Positions 1 to 8,870 of a DNA stretch of 60,000 nucleotides are shown piece by piece. Within the stretch, counting starts at the first letter, position 1. Every line of letters begins with the position of its first letter. Origin of the DNA: Takakia lepidozioides (Eukaryota; Streptophyta; Takakiopsida; Takakiales; Takakiaceae). Made by a program: the position numbers and the translations under genes. A model generated the notes under the pieces. The model made no database searches and was not told where the DNA came from. It saw only the letters and a list, made by a program, of their open reading frames with translations. The DNA lies in NCBI GenBank assembly GCA_030704615.1, contig CM060731.1:79962756-80022755 (forward strand). Reading direction: 5' to 3'.

Positions 1-2
1 AC

Positions 3-299
3 CAGCCACTCAAGTGGTTGATGGAGTCAGACAAGCTTACGGGGAAGCTTGCACGGTGGGCACTTATACTCCAGGAGTATGACTTTCAGGTTGTGCATCG
101 ACCGGGTTTGGTCAATCGGGATGCGGATGGATTGAGTCGCAATCCATGCATGAGCCAGCAGGATGACACTGGAGCTCGGTGGCATGGTGAGACGGACGAG
201 GAGATGGTGCCGGGATGGCACGCATCTGCATTTTTGTGTATTGGCATCGGGAGGTCAGATTGGACCTACAACAGGGATGACTGTAGACGGAGTGTCTGA
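3..299 (+). pseudogene. RNase H C-terminal part of Ty3/gypsy Pol
   Basis: The frame is open from base 3, so the true start is outside the window. Visible residues include LKWLMESDKLTGKLARWALI and then YDFQVVHRPGLVNRDADGLS, the typical end of a gypsy RNase H domain (the D-A-D-x-L-S-R signature). RNase H degrades the RNA strand of the RNA:DNA hybrid during reverse transcription. After about residue 55 the frame loses recognisable similarity and stops at 299, while the linker before integrase continues in another frame at 301-470, so there is at least one frameshift. Copy B lacks this stretch because of an internal deletion. Confidence 0.85.
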
Positions 300-1423
300 G
301 GACCCTGAGGCTAGTGATGAGCTAGGTGGTGCCAGAGATATACATGAGGATTCGGCTGTGTTGGACTACCTCCGCACGGGAGACACGGCAGCCATTGTGA
401 CTGCCAGGGAGAGGGATCGGATCCTGCAACGAGCCAAGAGGTTCAAGTGGGAGGGGATACACCTACTTCGAGTGGGAGGATGGTCGGGTGAGGATTGTGC
501 CTCACCCCACACAGCGTGCACGGTTAGTGCGGCATGCCCATGAGGAGTTGGGGCATTTTGGAGTGCGACGCACTCACAGTTTACTGCAGGGGCAGTATTG
601 GTGGCGTGGTATGCATACAGAGGTGCAACAGTTTGTGGCTAGGTGCATGGTGTGTGACAGGGTGCGTGCTTCATTCAACGCCCCTACACCACAGTTGCAT
701 CCTTTACCTATCATGGGATTGGGCTACAGGTGGAGTCTTGACTTCGCAGGACCGTTGCCACTGACTATGCGCCACCACAGATATGTGTTGGTGATGGTGG
801 AGCACTTCTCCAAGTGGATTGAGTTGGTTCCATTGCCTGACAAGGCTAGTGAGGGGGCTGCGTATGCATTCTTGGATCGTGTGCTTAGCCGATTTGGTGC
901 TCCAGCTGAGGTACTCACGGACCAAGGGAGAGAGTTTGGGGGAGTTTCAGGCTTTGTGTGATAAAGCCTTGATAGACCACCGCACCACTTCTCGGGATCA
1001 TCCTGAGGCCGATGGCTTAGCAGAGAGAGTTGTTCAGACGGTGAAGAGGGGTTTGCGCAAGTATGGCTTGCAGAAGGGACACCTAGGAGATTGGGATCTT
1101 CAGGTTCCTTGGTTAGCCATGGGCTACAGGTTCAGCAAACAAGCATCACTTGCCTCCTTCTCACCATATTTCCTTCTCTTTGGCCGAGAGCCGGATTTGC
1201 CTGCAGCCATTCGTAGGGACACTGCTCAAGTCCTTAACCTTGACGATCCGGACGTGTGGGTACGTGCATGTGATCAGCGTGCAGAGTGTTTCAAGAAAGT
1301 CATGCCCATGGCTTTTGAGAACCTTGCCATTGCACAGCACCGTGATACGTTGAGGTATGCACTATACGTGGTGGAGGATATCGTCCTGGGGTTCGGAGGT
1401 TTAGCCCTGGTGACTATGTTTAT
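300..1423 (+). pseudogene. Integrase (H2C2 zinc finger and catalytic core), frameshifted
   Basis: Integrase inserts the cDNA into the host genome. The H2C2 finger is visible at about 530-660 (HAHEELGHFG, then CMVCDRV). The core follows: first Asp in SLDFAGPLP (about 735-765), second Asp in EVLTDQGREF (about 905-940), and the Glu in DGLAERVVQTVKR (about 1010-1050). Between the second Asp and the Glu the frame changes near 940, where copy B (39612-39626) has two more bases, so a 2-bp deletion is likely. A second shift lies near 1345-1400, where copy B reads through a GDYVYLQQ motif typical of the integrase C-terminal region. All three acidic residues are present, so the damage is from indels only. 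Confidence 0.92.
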
Positions 1424-1774
1424 TTGCAGCAGACTGCTCCTACGACTCTGGATGTTACTGCAGGGCGTGTTATTCTGAGGGTTCGAGAGGTGTTGCCCTC
1501 AGGGGTCCTGATCTTGGAGGGTCGGGATGGCATGACTTGGAAGGACCATGTGCGTAATTGTGCGCCATGTCACCTTCCCAATGTCGATGGCAGAGTTGAC
1601 CCAAACTTGGCAGTGGTACCTGCAGGTTTGAGGTGCTGCTCTGTGGGTCTGCCAAAGGGGCAGCCACCATGCTGGTGTGTGATCGATGCTCAAGGGGTTG
1701 GCATATGGGATGCTTGACACCACCTTGAGAAGGTTCCTGACGGAGATTGGTTGTGTCCACACTGCTTGGGATAG
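1424..1774 (+). pseudogene. Integrase C-terminal tail with PHD finger
   Basis: After the integrase tail (VILRVREVLPSGVLILEGRD, then CAPCHLPNV) the sequence enters a C4HC3 PHD finger at about 1634-1765, ending at a TAG at 1772-1774. The fingers are split over frames: a first Cys in GLRC, then VCDRCSRGWHMGC in another frame, then WLCPHC in a third. Comparison with copy B (40313-40456) shows that small deletions near 1637 and 1719 account for the shifts. PHD fingers usually bind histone H3 tails; here one takes the place that a chromodomain has in chromoviruses and could steer integration. Which histone mark it would read is not visible. Confidence 0.85.
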
Positions 1775-2020
1775 TGGCAGTGGACATGACTGGAGGCAGC
1801 TAACAAGACATGGGAGGCCAAGCTCATAGGAGTCAATACATGAGATCCCAAGCTCAAGTTCACAGGTTGCAAGACGGCGACTAACGATGGGGCAAACTCT
1901 TGCACCCGGCCTCTTGATCTATCGAGTTTGAGTGTAGTAGGGATAGTGGTGGAGGACTTAGTGAGGCTATGGTCACTATCACATCTTGTGGCTACCTGGA
2001 CTTAGAGGGACCTAAGCACC

Positions 2021-2035
2021 AGCTAGGGGGGCGAT
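2021..2035 (+). other. Polypurine tract before 3' LTR
   Basis: AGCTAGGGGGGCGAT lies directly before the TGTGTGG that opens the LTR. A purine run here is the expected primer for plus-strand DNA synthesis in LTR retrotransposons. The equivalent site in copy B is not preserved next to its LTR. Confidence 0.6.
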
Positions 2036-2541
2036 TGTGTGGACTAGTGACTGCCATAGTGGGCAGCGTAGTGGCAGCCTAGTGACTGACTAGTTGTAGC
2101 CTAGTGGTTGGACTAGTGGCTGGACTAGTGGTAGACTAGTGGTATACTAGTGTGTGGTGTGCACATGTGTTGTGTGGTTTTGGACAGCGATGTAGTTGTG
2201 TAGCGATATGTATGCGCACGACAGCTGTCAAGTTATTTTACACTAGTGTGAAACTAGCTAGGAAATAGCTAGCTTTTACATATTGACATTTGGGATTGGC
2301 CCAAGTGTCAATCCAGGGGTCAAGGCAGATTTAGGCCCTGGAGTGGTTATCTTCACGGCAAGCGCGGGAGGCTCATCTTTCTCGAGTTGAGCCTCACCGC
2401 GCCTAGCTATGGCGCCGTAGTGTGGATTCCCCATGGCGTGGGGTGCACTTGGCTTGACTTGTATTTGAGTGATGAGGTTATATATGCATGAGTTTATGCT
2501 TCAGATTTGTGAGCTCGTGCTTGTATTCTTCTTCTTTATCA
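2036..2541 (+). repeat. 3' LTR of Ty3/gypsy element 1
   Basis: The LTR starts TGTGTGGACTAG and ends TTATCA, giving the canonical TG...CA ends and about 506 bp. The first part (to about 2220) is a U3 built of ACTAGTGG-type units; the rest is a roughly 320-bp block that recurs at 25861-26164 and 48314-48862. The block at 25861 is followed directly by internal sequence, which fixes the 3' LTR boundary at TTATCA. Confidence 0.75.
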
Positions 2542-2542
2542 T

Positions 2543-2730
2543 TGTGTGGACTAGTGACTGCCATAGTGGGCAGCGTAGTGGCAGCCTAGTGACTGACTAG
2601 TTGTAGCCTAGTGGTTGGACTAGTGGCTGGACTAGTGGTAGACTAGTGGTATACTAGTGTGTGGTGTGCACATGTGTTGTGTGGTTTTGGACAGCGATGT
2701 AGTTGTGTAGCGATATGTATGCGCACGACA
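2543..2730 (+). repeat. Truncated second LTR head, in tandem
   Basis: These 188 bases repeat 2036-2223 almost exactly and begin one base after the end of the LTR. They stop at GCGCACGACA, where the hAT reading frame resumes. This gives LTR, one base, partial LTR. Either two elements or LTRs were joined and one was truncated, or the LTR proper is longer and duplicated inside; the same arrangement is seen at 48864-48950. Confidence 0.7.
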
Positions 2731-4564
2731 AACTGAATCATATTCTTGCACCAGACGTTCAGCTGACATCCTACCAATGTAATCAGCAATGCACTGTAAG
2801 CCTTTGAACCGTGGATCCAACATTAAGGCTAGCATGTTATGTGCCTTGTTCTCAATGAAATATTCAGCAAATGAAAGAAATGGGTGAAGAACCTCTATGA
2901 CTTGGAGGGCCATGCGAGCATAAAGCAACTTTATCTCCGCATCAAAAGATCCATATTGTAAGCGTGGCACATGAGCTGTCATTACTTCCACAATCTTCCT
3001 CGTCTCCGTCATGGTAGCCAAGCCAGCTAAGAAGGCATCTGAGAGCAGCCAGTAACCCCTTCGCTGGTTCAGAATGAGTTGGTGCACTACAGGTGTCAAA
3101 GTGTCATCCACGGCTCTGGCTATGGCCCATGTTCGCCCACTGGGAACCCTGGTTTGCAAGGCAGCAGATTGCCGTGTGTAACAAATATTGATGGCATTAG
3201 CATACGCCAACGTCTCCTGAAACATAATGACTTTCGATGCAAATCTTGTCTTGACAGGGGTCCTGAGTTTTCTCTTGGGCAAGTCTGCATCCACACAGAC
3301 CTTCTCCCATTCCAACTTGCCCTTACCACTTTTCTTCGTCCAAGTGATGGTTTTTTGCAAGGCTGCCTGAGCCTCTTTCAAGCTCACCTCAATCATACCA
3401 CCACTGACCTTCTCCTCATTTGTTGCGTATTGGCATGCCTTAGACATGGCATGCCCAAAGCAAGACCCTGGATAGGGCTCTGATAGCTTCAAAGGATCAC
3501 ATTTCACCACTGAAGTTAGGGCAGATTGCAAAGTCGCAAGGTTAGCCCCTTCATCCTTTACATAAGCTATCACCTTGTCTGATAGCTTGAATTGAGCCAG
3601 CAGAGCTTTCACTTGGGCTGGAAGAGCAAGTCCAGATGTATCTGGAGCTTCAAAAATACCAACTGTAATATGGCATGGACACCAAACCTCGTTGATAAAG
3701 TTTACCACAAGTGCAAAGGTATCATGCCCTGATCTTGACATCCACAAGTCAAAGGAGCAAGACACGGTGGATGCAGAGGCTATGGCAGGTAAAACATATG
3801 TGTCCATCGTTTTCTTGAACAAAGTAGGTAGATGGTCTTTCACAAGCTGTTTTCTGCTAGGGAATACAACCTGACCACACTGACCAAATGATTAATCTGC
3901 GGAGCCAGGGATTCTCAACAACTGACAGGGGCATGTACCCTTTACAGACCAGAAGCACCAGATCTTCAATGAACCTCAGCTGGGCAGGATTATCTATCTT
4001 GTATGGCCTACAACTGCCAAAGAACGAAGTGATAGCACTTGGAGGCACAGACTGTCGTTTTTTGGGTTTCTGACGTTTATTGCTACCTTGATCTACAACA
4101 ACTTGCCTATGGGCTTTGTATTTTGCAAGATCAGATCCATGCTCATTAGAGACATGTTTCTTCATTGCAGTTATACCATGATCTGGATTGTAGTATACAA
4201 AGCCTTTTCTGGTTCTGGTTGAGTTACTAGAGCTGTGAGCATTCTCCACTGAATGACACATAATGCACCTCATCAATTGTGTCTCATTCATCTCTACCTT
4301 AGCACTTGCATCGTTTAGGACAAAAAACGCCCAACACTCAGAACCTTTATGATATGGGAGCCAAAATCCCTGATTGGTGACCAAAATTTGCAAGCGCTAG
4401 CGCCACAGAGCCTCCTCCTCGGCAATTCGGTCCTCTTCCGCCTGATCACCAACTTGCAGGACCTCCTCGCTTGTCACGCATGTCTCCAAGTCCTCTACAT
4501 CCTCCCCAGTAGATAGCAACAATGTTTCAGTCTCACTGATCTCTAACGCATTGAAGAAATCCAT
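2731..4564 (-). pseudogene. hAT-family transposase, interrupted by element 1
   Basis: Read on the minus strand from an ATG at 4564. An acidic N-terminus is followed by a TAG near 4397, then a BED-type zinc finger (C-x2-C in RCIMCHSVEN, with H-x4-H in KKHVSNEH), then FIEDLVLLVCKGYMPLSVVE, characteristic of hAT transposases. A frameshift near 3860 leads into the catalytic region (SCSFDLWMSRSGHDTFALVV and LMLDPRFKGLQCIADYIG). The frame then runs into LTR sequence at 2730, so the C-terminal dimerisation region is missing. hAT transposases cut and paste DNA and make 8-bp target duplications. The copy is dead; the LTR insertion dates after the hAT element. Confidence 0.9.
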
Positions 4565-5177
4565 CTCCCCTAGCTAACCTTGTCACAAAGTTGATGTGAA
4601 TCCCATAAAACAAGCATTCAACACTCAACCGCATGTAACGAGCAACAAATGGGCAAGAGGCTCAAAGCAATACCTAAATCGGCCTCCTTGCTTGATGCTG
4701 CATTGAAAGCCAACAAACCACCTTCATTGCGATCCCTTCCGCAGCCAAAACCAAAGCAAGAATCTCACAAAATCTGCCGCCATCTCTAGGCTACGCGCAT
4801 TGATACCTGAACGGCGATACCACTAACCGAGTTCCAGCGGAAAAAAACAAGTAACAACATCAACAAAGGTGAGCCCAGACCAGTCGGCTAGGGTATCGGC
4901 CTCCCCGAAATCCTAATCATACACTACAGGTAGGTTACTCTACGCATTTCCTTTCTATCTGGAACCGGCTGGTAGGGGCTTCCATACCCGGGTGCATAAC
5001 CGGGTTGATACCCGTATTTTTGTACATACCAGACCAACACCGGTAAACACCTAGGTACATACGATAACCATTGTACGAACAACCTACCAAGGGAGGCAGT
5101 AACTGGTGATTAGGTATGGTGATTAGGTATAATAGGTAGAGAGTATGTGTTGAGGGCTGAGTTTGCGGTGCAGGGTA
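4565..5177. other. hAT upstream region, no gene seen
   Basis: This is the region 5' of the hAT frame. Around 4960-5070 there are several CCGGGT/ACCGGT-type words that could be subterminal transposase-binding motifs and therefore the hAT end. I could not place a terminal inverted repeat or an 8-bp target duplication. Confidence 0.3.
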
Positions 5178-5989
5178 GAGTCTACCCTCTATATGTGTTA
5201 CACCTGGGGAGTAGAGGAAACGTAACACATATAGATATTTAACATCATAACACATATAGAATAAGAATATTTCAAAAATCACACTTAAAGAAGGAACACT
5301 TATAGAGAGCTTGAAAACTGGAATGTAACATTTATGGGAAAAAAAATGATTATATGTATTACATCGGGTCATCAACAACAAAGTAGGAATCCAATCCAAT
5401 GTTGATTGTCGATAGTCTCAAACATGCAACTTAGTGATATCCTTATTCAAAGGATCGGCATTTTTCATCACCTTGGTGACATCTTCATCCTGTTGCTCTA
5501 AAAAACTATGAATATTGGCAAAACCCTCTTGAACAATTGAATAAGGCACACCATAGGAACGTCAACCTCCATCAAGCTGTCACAAAAAATTGCTTATATT
5601 AATGAGAGCCCATTTCATTAGCTGACTGTTGCAATGATCACATTTTAGTGAAATTAAACAGCCGCTCATGTTAGTAAAATCTGTTTCAGTAGCTGACTGT
5701 TTTAATGGTCCCATGTTAGTGGAAGTAAAGAATTTGAATGATCCCAGCTGACATGTTTAATTGATATATGTCATGACCTTAAACTAAGTACTAGTCTTTT
5801 ATATATATATATATATATGTTTGAAAAAAATTAACACTTATCGAGGGCCATTTAGTAAAGGAGGGAGTAAAAATCATCATAACACATAACACCTAACACT
5901 TTGCTTTGTAAAATCTTTGGGAGTAAAAAAAAGATAACAGATAAAGAGGGTTAACAGATATGGAGGGAACATTTATGGAGGGTAGACTG
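5178..5989. mobile_element. pogo-like non-autonomous element with TA target duplication
   Basis: The left end GAGTCTACCCTCTATATGTG and the inverted right end (reverse complement CAGTCTACCCTCCATAAATG) match at 16 of 20 positions. Both are flanked by TA, the target of Tc1/mariner/pogo transposases. Near the left end a perfect 13-bp inverted repeat lies at 5191-5203 and 5220-5232. The 812-bp element has no coding capacity and is AT-rich, with a TA microsatellite near 5801-5819. A pogo-type transposase relic is present at 57715-58776, but I cannot show that it mobilised this element. Confidence 0.6.
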
Positions 5990-6299
5990 TAGGGCGTAGC
6001 GAGTAGGCAGGCAGGTACGTAGCAGAGGGTGACAGAGAGTGCGAGAGTCTTGTGGTTTTGGTGAGGGAATCCCGACAGTCTGAGATTTGATGATGGATAT
6101 GTGGAGGGGCAGGTGGGGTATTTCTATTCGAGACTGGGCCCAGAAAAGTAATAAGTGAAGAGACGGGAGTGTACCGAGAGAGGGGGAAGGGATGAATGGA
6201 GGGAGGGCGCGGGGCGAGGCATGATTGTAGGGAAATGTTTTTAGACGGAGGGAGAATTTAGACAGGATTAGATTAGCAGAGGAGTCTCGGGAGGAGGGG

Positions 6300-6846
6300 A
6301 GGGCTCGCTCATCTCGTTGTCGTTTTCGCAGCCGCCTTCCCTCTCGGCAGCCACCCACCACGCTGGGTATTTATCTGCACTCCCTCGCTGCTTCTCACAC
6401 CCTCGCTTTCTCCTTGCCATACATTGCCCCCTTCGCCCTCTCTGTCCCTGTCTCTCGATGTTCTCTGTCTGTGTCTCACCCAGTCGGCTTCCATCCGGCT
6501 TCCTTCCCGCTTGATTGTCCGCCTGATTACCGTCTCTCTGAATGTCTCATTCTGGGGGCAGGTCTATCTGTCGATACTGTTCTCCGGTTTTCCTCTAACC
6601 GAGCCGCTTTCGTTGTCTTGTCTCTCCAGATTTGGCGGTTTGGTGGTCTTGTAGTGCAGAGCCTCCTACTTGGGTTTGGGTATATGCTGTGTGGCCCGCC
6701 TCCGCCGTGGTTTCATTGTGCTCCACAACGCATTCTTGGTCCAGATCTCAATCATCGACATCCACAACTTGGCATGTACAATTAACGTCTTTCTATCGCC
6801 TTCCGGGTTGAAGGCCAGGCGGAATCAATCACCCGGTTCAGCCACC
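6300..6846 (+). promoter_or_regulatory. CT-rich leader/promoter of the first SAUR gene
   Basis: The stretch before the SAUR start is strongly CT-rich, as many plant 5' untranslated leaders are. It contains TGTCTC, the auxin-response-factor core site, at 6449-6454, 6472-6477, 6543-6548 and 6619-6624. SAUR genes are classic early auxin targets, so the sites fit, but CT-rich DNA produces TGTCTC by chance and no transcription start is visible. The open frame extends upstream to 6670, but the ATG at 6847 has the better context. Confidence 0.4.
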
Positions 6847-7305
6847 ATGACGCCCACAAAGAAGTTTGTCAAGTTTGTGAAGAAGAGCCTAAAAATCTCA
6901 CCGGCTGTGCTCAGCTTGGACAGATCTCGTAGCTACTCCAGCTTCACGCGTCACACCTCCTTGGCGGACGAGCTGGCATCTTTGGAGAGCCCGCAACCGT
7001 CCTTCCAAACTGTGAGGTGGGAGTCCGACCTTGAGTGCACCTATCCTCCCACTGATGTGCCCAAGGGCTGCCTGGCGGTTTATGTGGGGCGAGAAAGAAG
7101 AAGGTTTGTTATCCGAGCTGGCTATTTAAACCACAATGTCTTTCGTGTTTTGCTCGCAAAGTCTGAGGAGGAGTTTGGGTTTGACAACCAAGGGGGTCTA
7201 CGAATTGCGTGCGAACCTGATCTGTTCGAGCGGTTGATGTGGCGGTTTGAGGGAGGGCACTCCCATCACCTACAAGTGGAAGATTTGGTGGGTTTATCTA
7301 ATTGA
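6847..7305 (+). CDS. SAUR-like auxin-responsive protein
   Basis: Encodes 152 residues in one exon, as is usual for SAUR genes. A basic N-terminus (KKFVKFVKKSLK) and a Ser-rich linker precede the SAUR domain at about residues 69-136: DVPKGCLAVYVGRERRRFVI, then YLNHNVFRVLLAKSEEEFGF and GGLRIACEPDLFERLMW. The ATG at 6847 was chosen because GCCACCATG is an excellent plant start context and the domain spacing is right. In the family, SAUR proteins inhibit PP2C.D phosphatases at the plasma membrane, raising H+-ATPase activity and cell expansion; that role is inferred. The gene faces a second SAUR at 12112-12588 on the other strand. No lesion is seen. Confidence 0.95.
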   Translation: MTPTKKFVKFVKKSLKISPAVLSLDRSRSYSSFTRHTSLADELASLESPQPSFQTVRWESDLECTYPPTDVPKGCLAVYVGRERRRFVIRAGYLNHNVFRVLLAKSEEEFGFDNQGGLRIACEPDLFERLMWRFEGGHSHHLQVEDLVGLSN

Positions 7306-8320
7306 TTAAGAGAGGAGAAGGAAAACTCGCAGGAGTTTGTGTGGTAGGGTTTCGAAGTGGCTCAGGACTCTGAAGGGTTGTATCGGCAGATGGGTGTCAG
7401 CCAGGCATGGTATAGTGTGAGCCATTCCAGAGATGAAAAGTCTATCGACAAACTTTGTTGGAGAGCGAAAGAATAGAGACGTGAGAGGAGATTCACGTCA
7501 TACTGTCGCAAACTTCGCCATGATGGCCGGAGCTTCAAACAATGCTTGTCACCAACCTTCTCTCGTTTCACTCCTTGAGCACTGTCTCCCCGCTCAAGAT
7601 CTCCAAATGATAAATGCGGAATCCCGCAACAAATGCTATGTACGCGAAGACCGAAGGCCAATCCTGTCTCCAGTCATGGAAGTTGGCATGTGGCAAACTT
7701 CTTTCAGCAAAATGTGCTACCCTATTGAAGGAGGGAGGGTACCTGAATCTCTCACACGTGCTTTTGGCAAACATTGCTTCGATCTGCAATGGCAGTCTAC
7801 TGAAACAAAAGTGCTTTGGGAGCGTAGCACGCTCCATGAAAGAATTACAAAGGTCGTGATGTCTTCATGACTCCAGAAATCCTCTCTTTTTGTTAGTTTT
7901 GGTTAACATCGACTCATGAAGTGGTTCCCTCCACACATCAGTGCTTGGCTTCCTTAGTCAGCCGGTTTGTGAGACTGAAACACACAGCACCTATGGCTGT
8001 GTACTCTGCCCAAGTTCTTTCAATGAGAGGATGTTCACCTCTTACAAGGTCAATCCGAAGAGCAGATATGAGCAAAAGCCCATAGCGCCACATTTACTGA
8101 AGCCTGCAGAGGGACTTCTAAGAGTACATTGTCTTTTTCCTAACAGATTTTTTTAGGATCTCATTGTTTATGAGGCCTTGAATGTAATTGTAACTGTCGC
8201 TCAGAAATATGGATAAACTCAATGGAGTTATTTCTGTGCTCTTTTCTGGGTGTTTGAGCCCTTTTGGCTCCTGTTTCATAGAGACTGCTACAGAATGTTT
8301 CCCTCTGCTGCCTGTTTTCC
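7306..8320. other. 3' flank of the first SAUR, no gene recognised
   Basis: A likely 3' untranslated region followed by intergenic DNA. A 145-residue open frame (7433-7870) overlaps shorter frames on both strands and has no recognisable motif or codon pattern, so I do not call it a gene. Confidence 0.4.
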
Positions 8321-8580
8321 GAGATTGCTCTGTAAGCTTATTAGTTCCTGAAGAGCCTGGGGGTCATAAGAGGACAACCTTTGTGACGAACACTTGATAA
8401 TGTTGACAGTCTTTTGACCCTTCTGCATGTGAGTGTGTTCATAAATCTTTCGAGATTGCTAGATGTAAGCTTATTAGTTCAGAGGGTGGGGGTCATAAGA
8501 GGACAACCTTTGTGACGAGCACTTGATGATCTTGACAGTCTTTTAACCCTTGTGCGTTGTTTGTGAGTGTGTGAGACAAC
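8321..8580 (+). repeat. Two-unit tandem duplication, period about 131 bp
   Basis: GAGATTGCT followed by GTAAGCTTATTAGTTC, GGGGGTCATAAGAGGACAAC and CTTTGTGACGA occurs twice, starting at 8321 and 8452. The copies differ by small indels and substitutions. It lies downstream of the first SAUR and has no coding potential. Confidence 0.8.
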
Positions 8581-8659
8581 AGTGTATTCATTGATCACTG
8601 CTTGCCAGTCATGAAGATGCTTTAAGTCTAGTGCAATCCGTCCTACCGTCGAAAACTAG

Positions 8660-8870
8660 AACTTCAGTTTGCACTTTATTGCTGCATCCTTTGGTCCAAT
8701 CTTTTAAGACTTCAACCCCGGCTACCACCAGTGTTCACCATCGATTACCCCATAACAGAACCATTCCTGCATGTGTCGGCGGGACCAGGGAGTGGTCGGT
8801 ACCCTACCATGTACATCTTGTATACAGAAAAGTGGCCATACTAATGAACGGCTTTGCTTGTTTCAAGATA
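8660..8870 (+). repeat. Noncoding block related to 11735-11995
   Basis: Shared landmarks in the same order and orientation are GCATCCTTTGGTCCAAT, a CCGGCTA word, a CCCCATxxCAGA word, CCCTACCATGT and, at the end, a TATACA...AGTGGCC word. The two copies are diverged with indels. Nothing coding is seen; it could be an old dispersed element or the relic of a local duplication involving both SAUR neighbourhoods. Confidence 0.6.

Larger units (their letters stand above)
1..2730 (+). mobile_element. Ty3/gypsy retrotransposon, element 1 (3' part)
   Basis: The window opens inside the RNase H domain of a Ty3/gypsy Pol and runs through integrase, a PHD finger, an untranslated tail, a polypurine tract and LTR sequence. 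The order RNase H then integrase is that of Ty3/gypsy rather than copia. The same protein and DNA sequence recurs at 39200-40633, so this is a second member of the family that fills 25861-48950. The element sits inside a hAT transposase reading frame that resumes at 2731 on the opposite strand; the other hAT half and the 5' LTR would lie left of the window. Frameshifts in integrase and in the PHD finger show the copy is dead. Confidence 0.93.

Noticed and set aside
2632-2730. C-terminus of the hAT protein as an open frame through to 2632
   Set aside because: Bases 2543-2730 repeat the LTR at 2036-2223, so this part of the frame is retroelement sequence, not transposase.
7433-7870. A 145-codon gene next to the first SAUR
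   Set aside because: No recognisable domain, alternative frames on both strands, and position in a likely 3' untranslated region.
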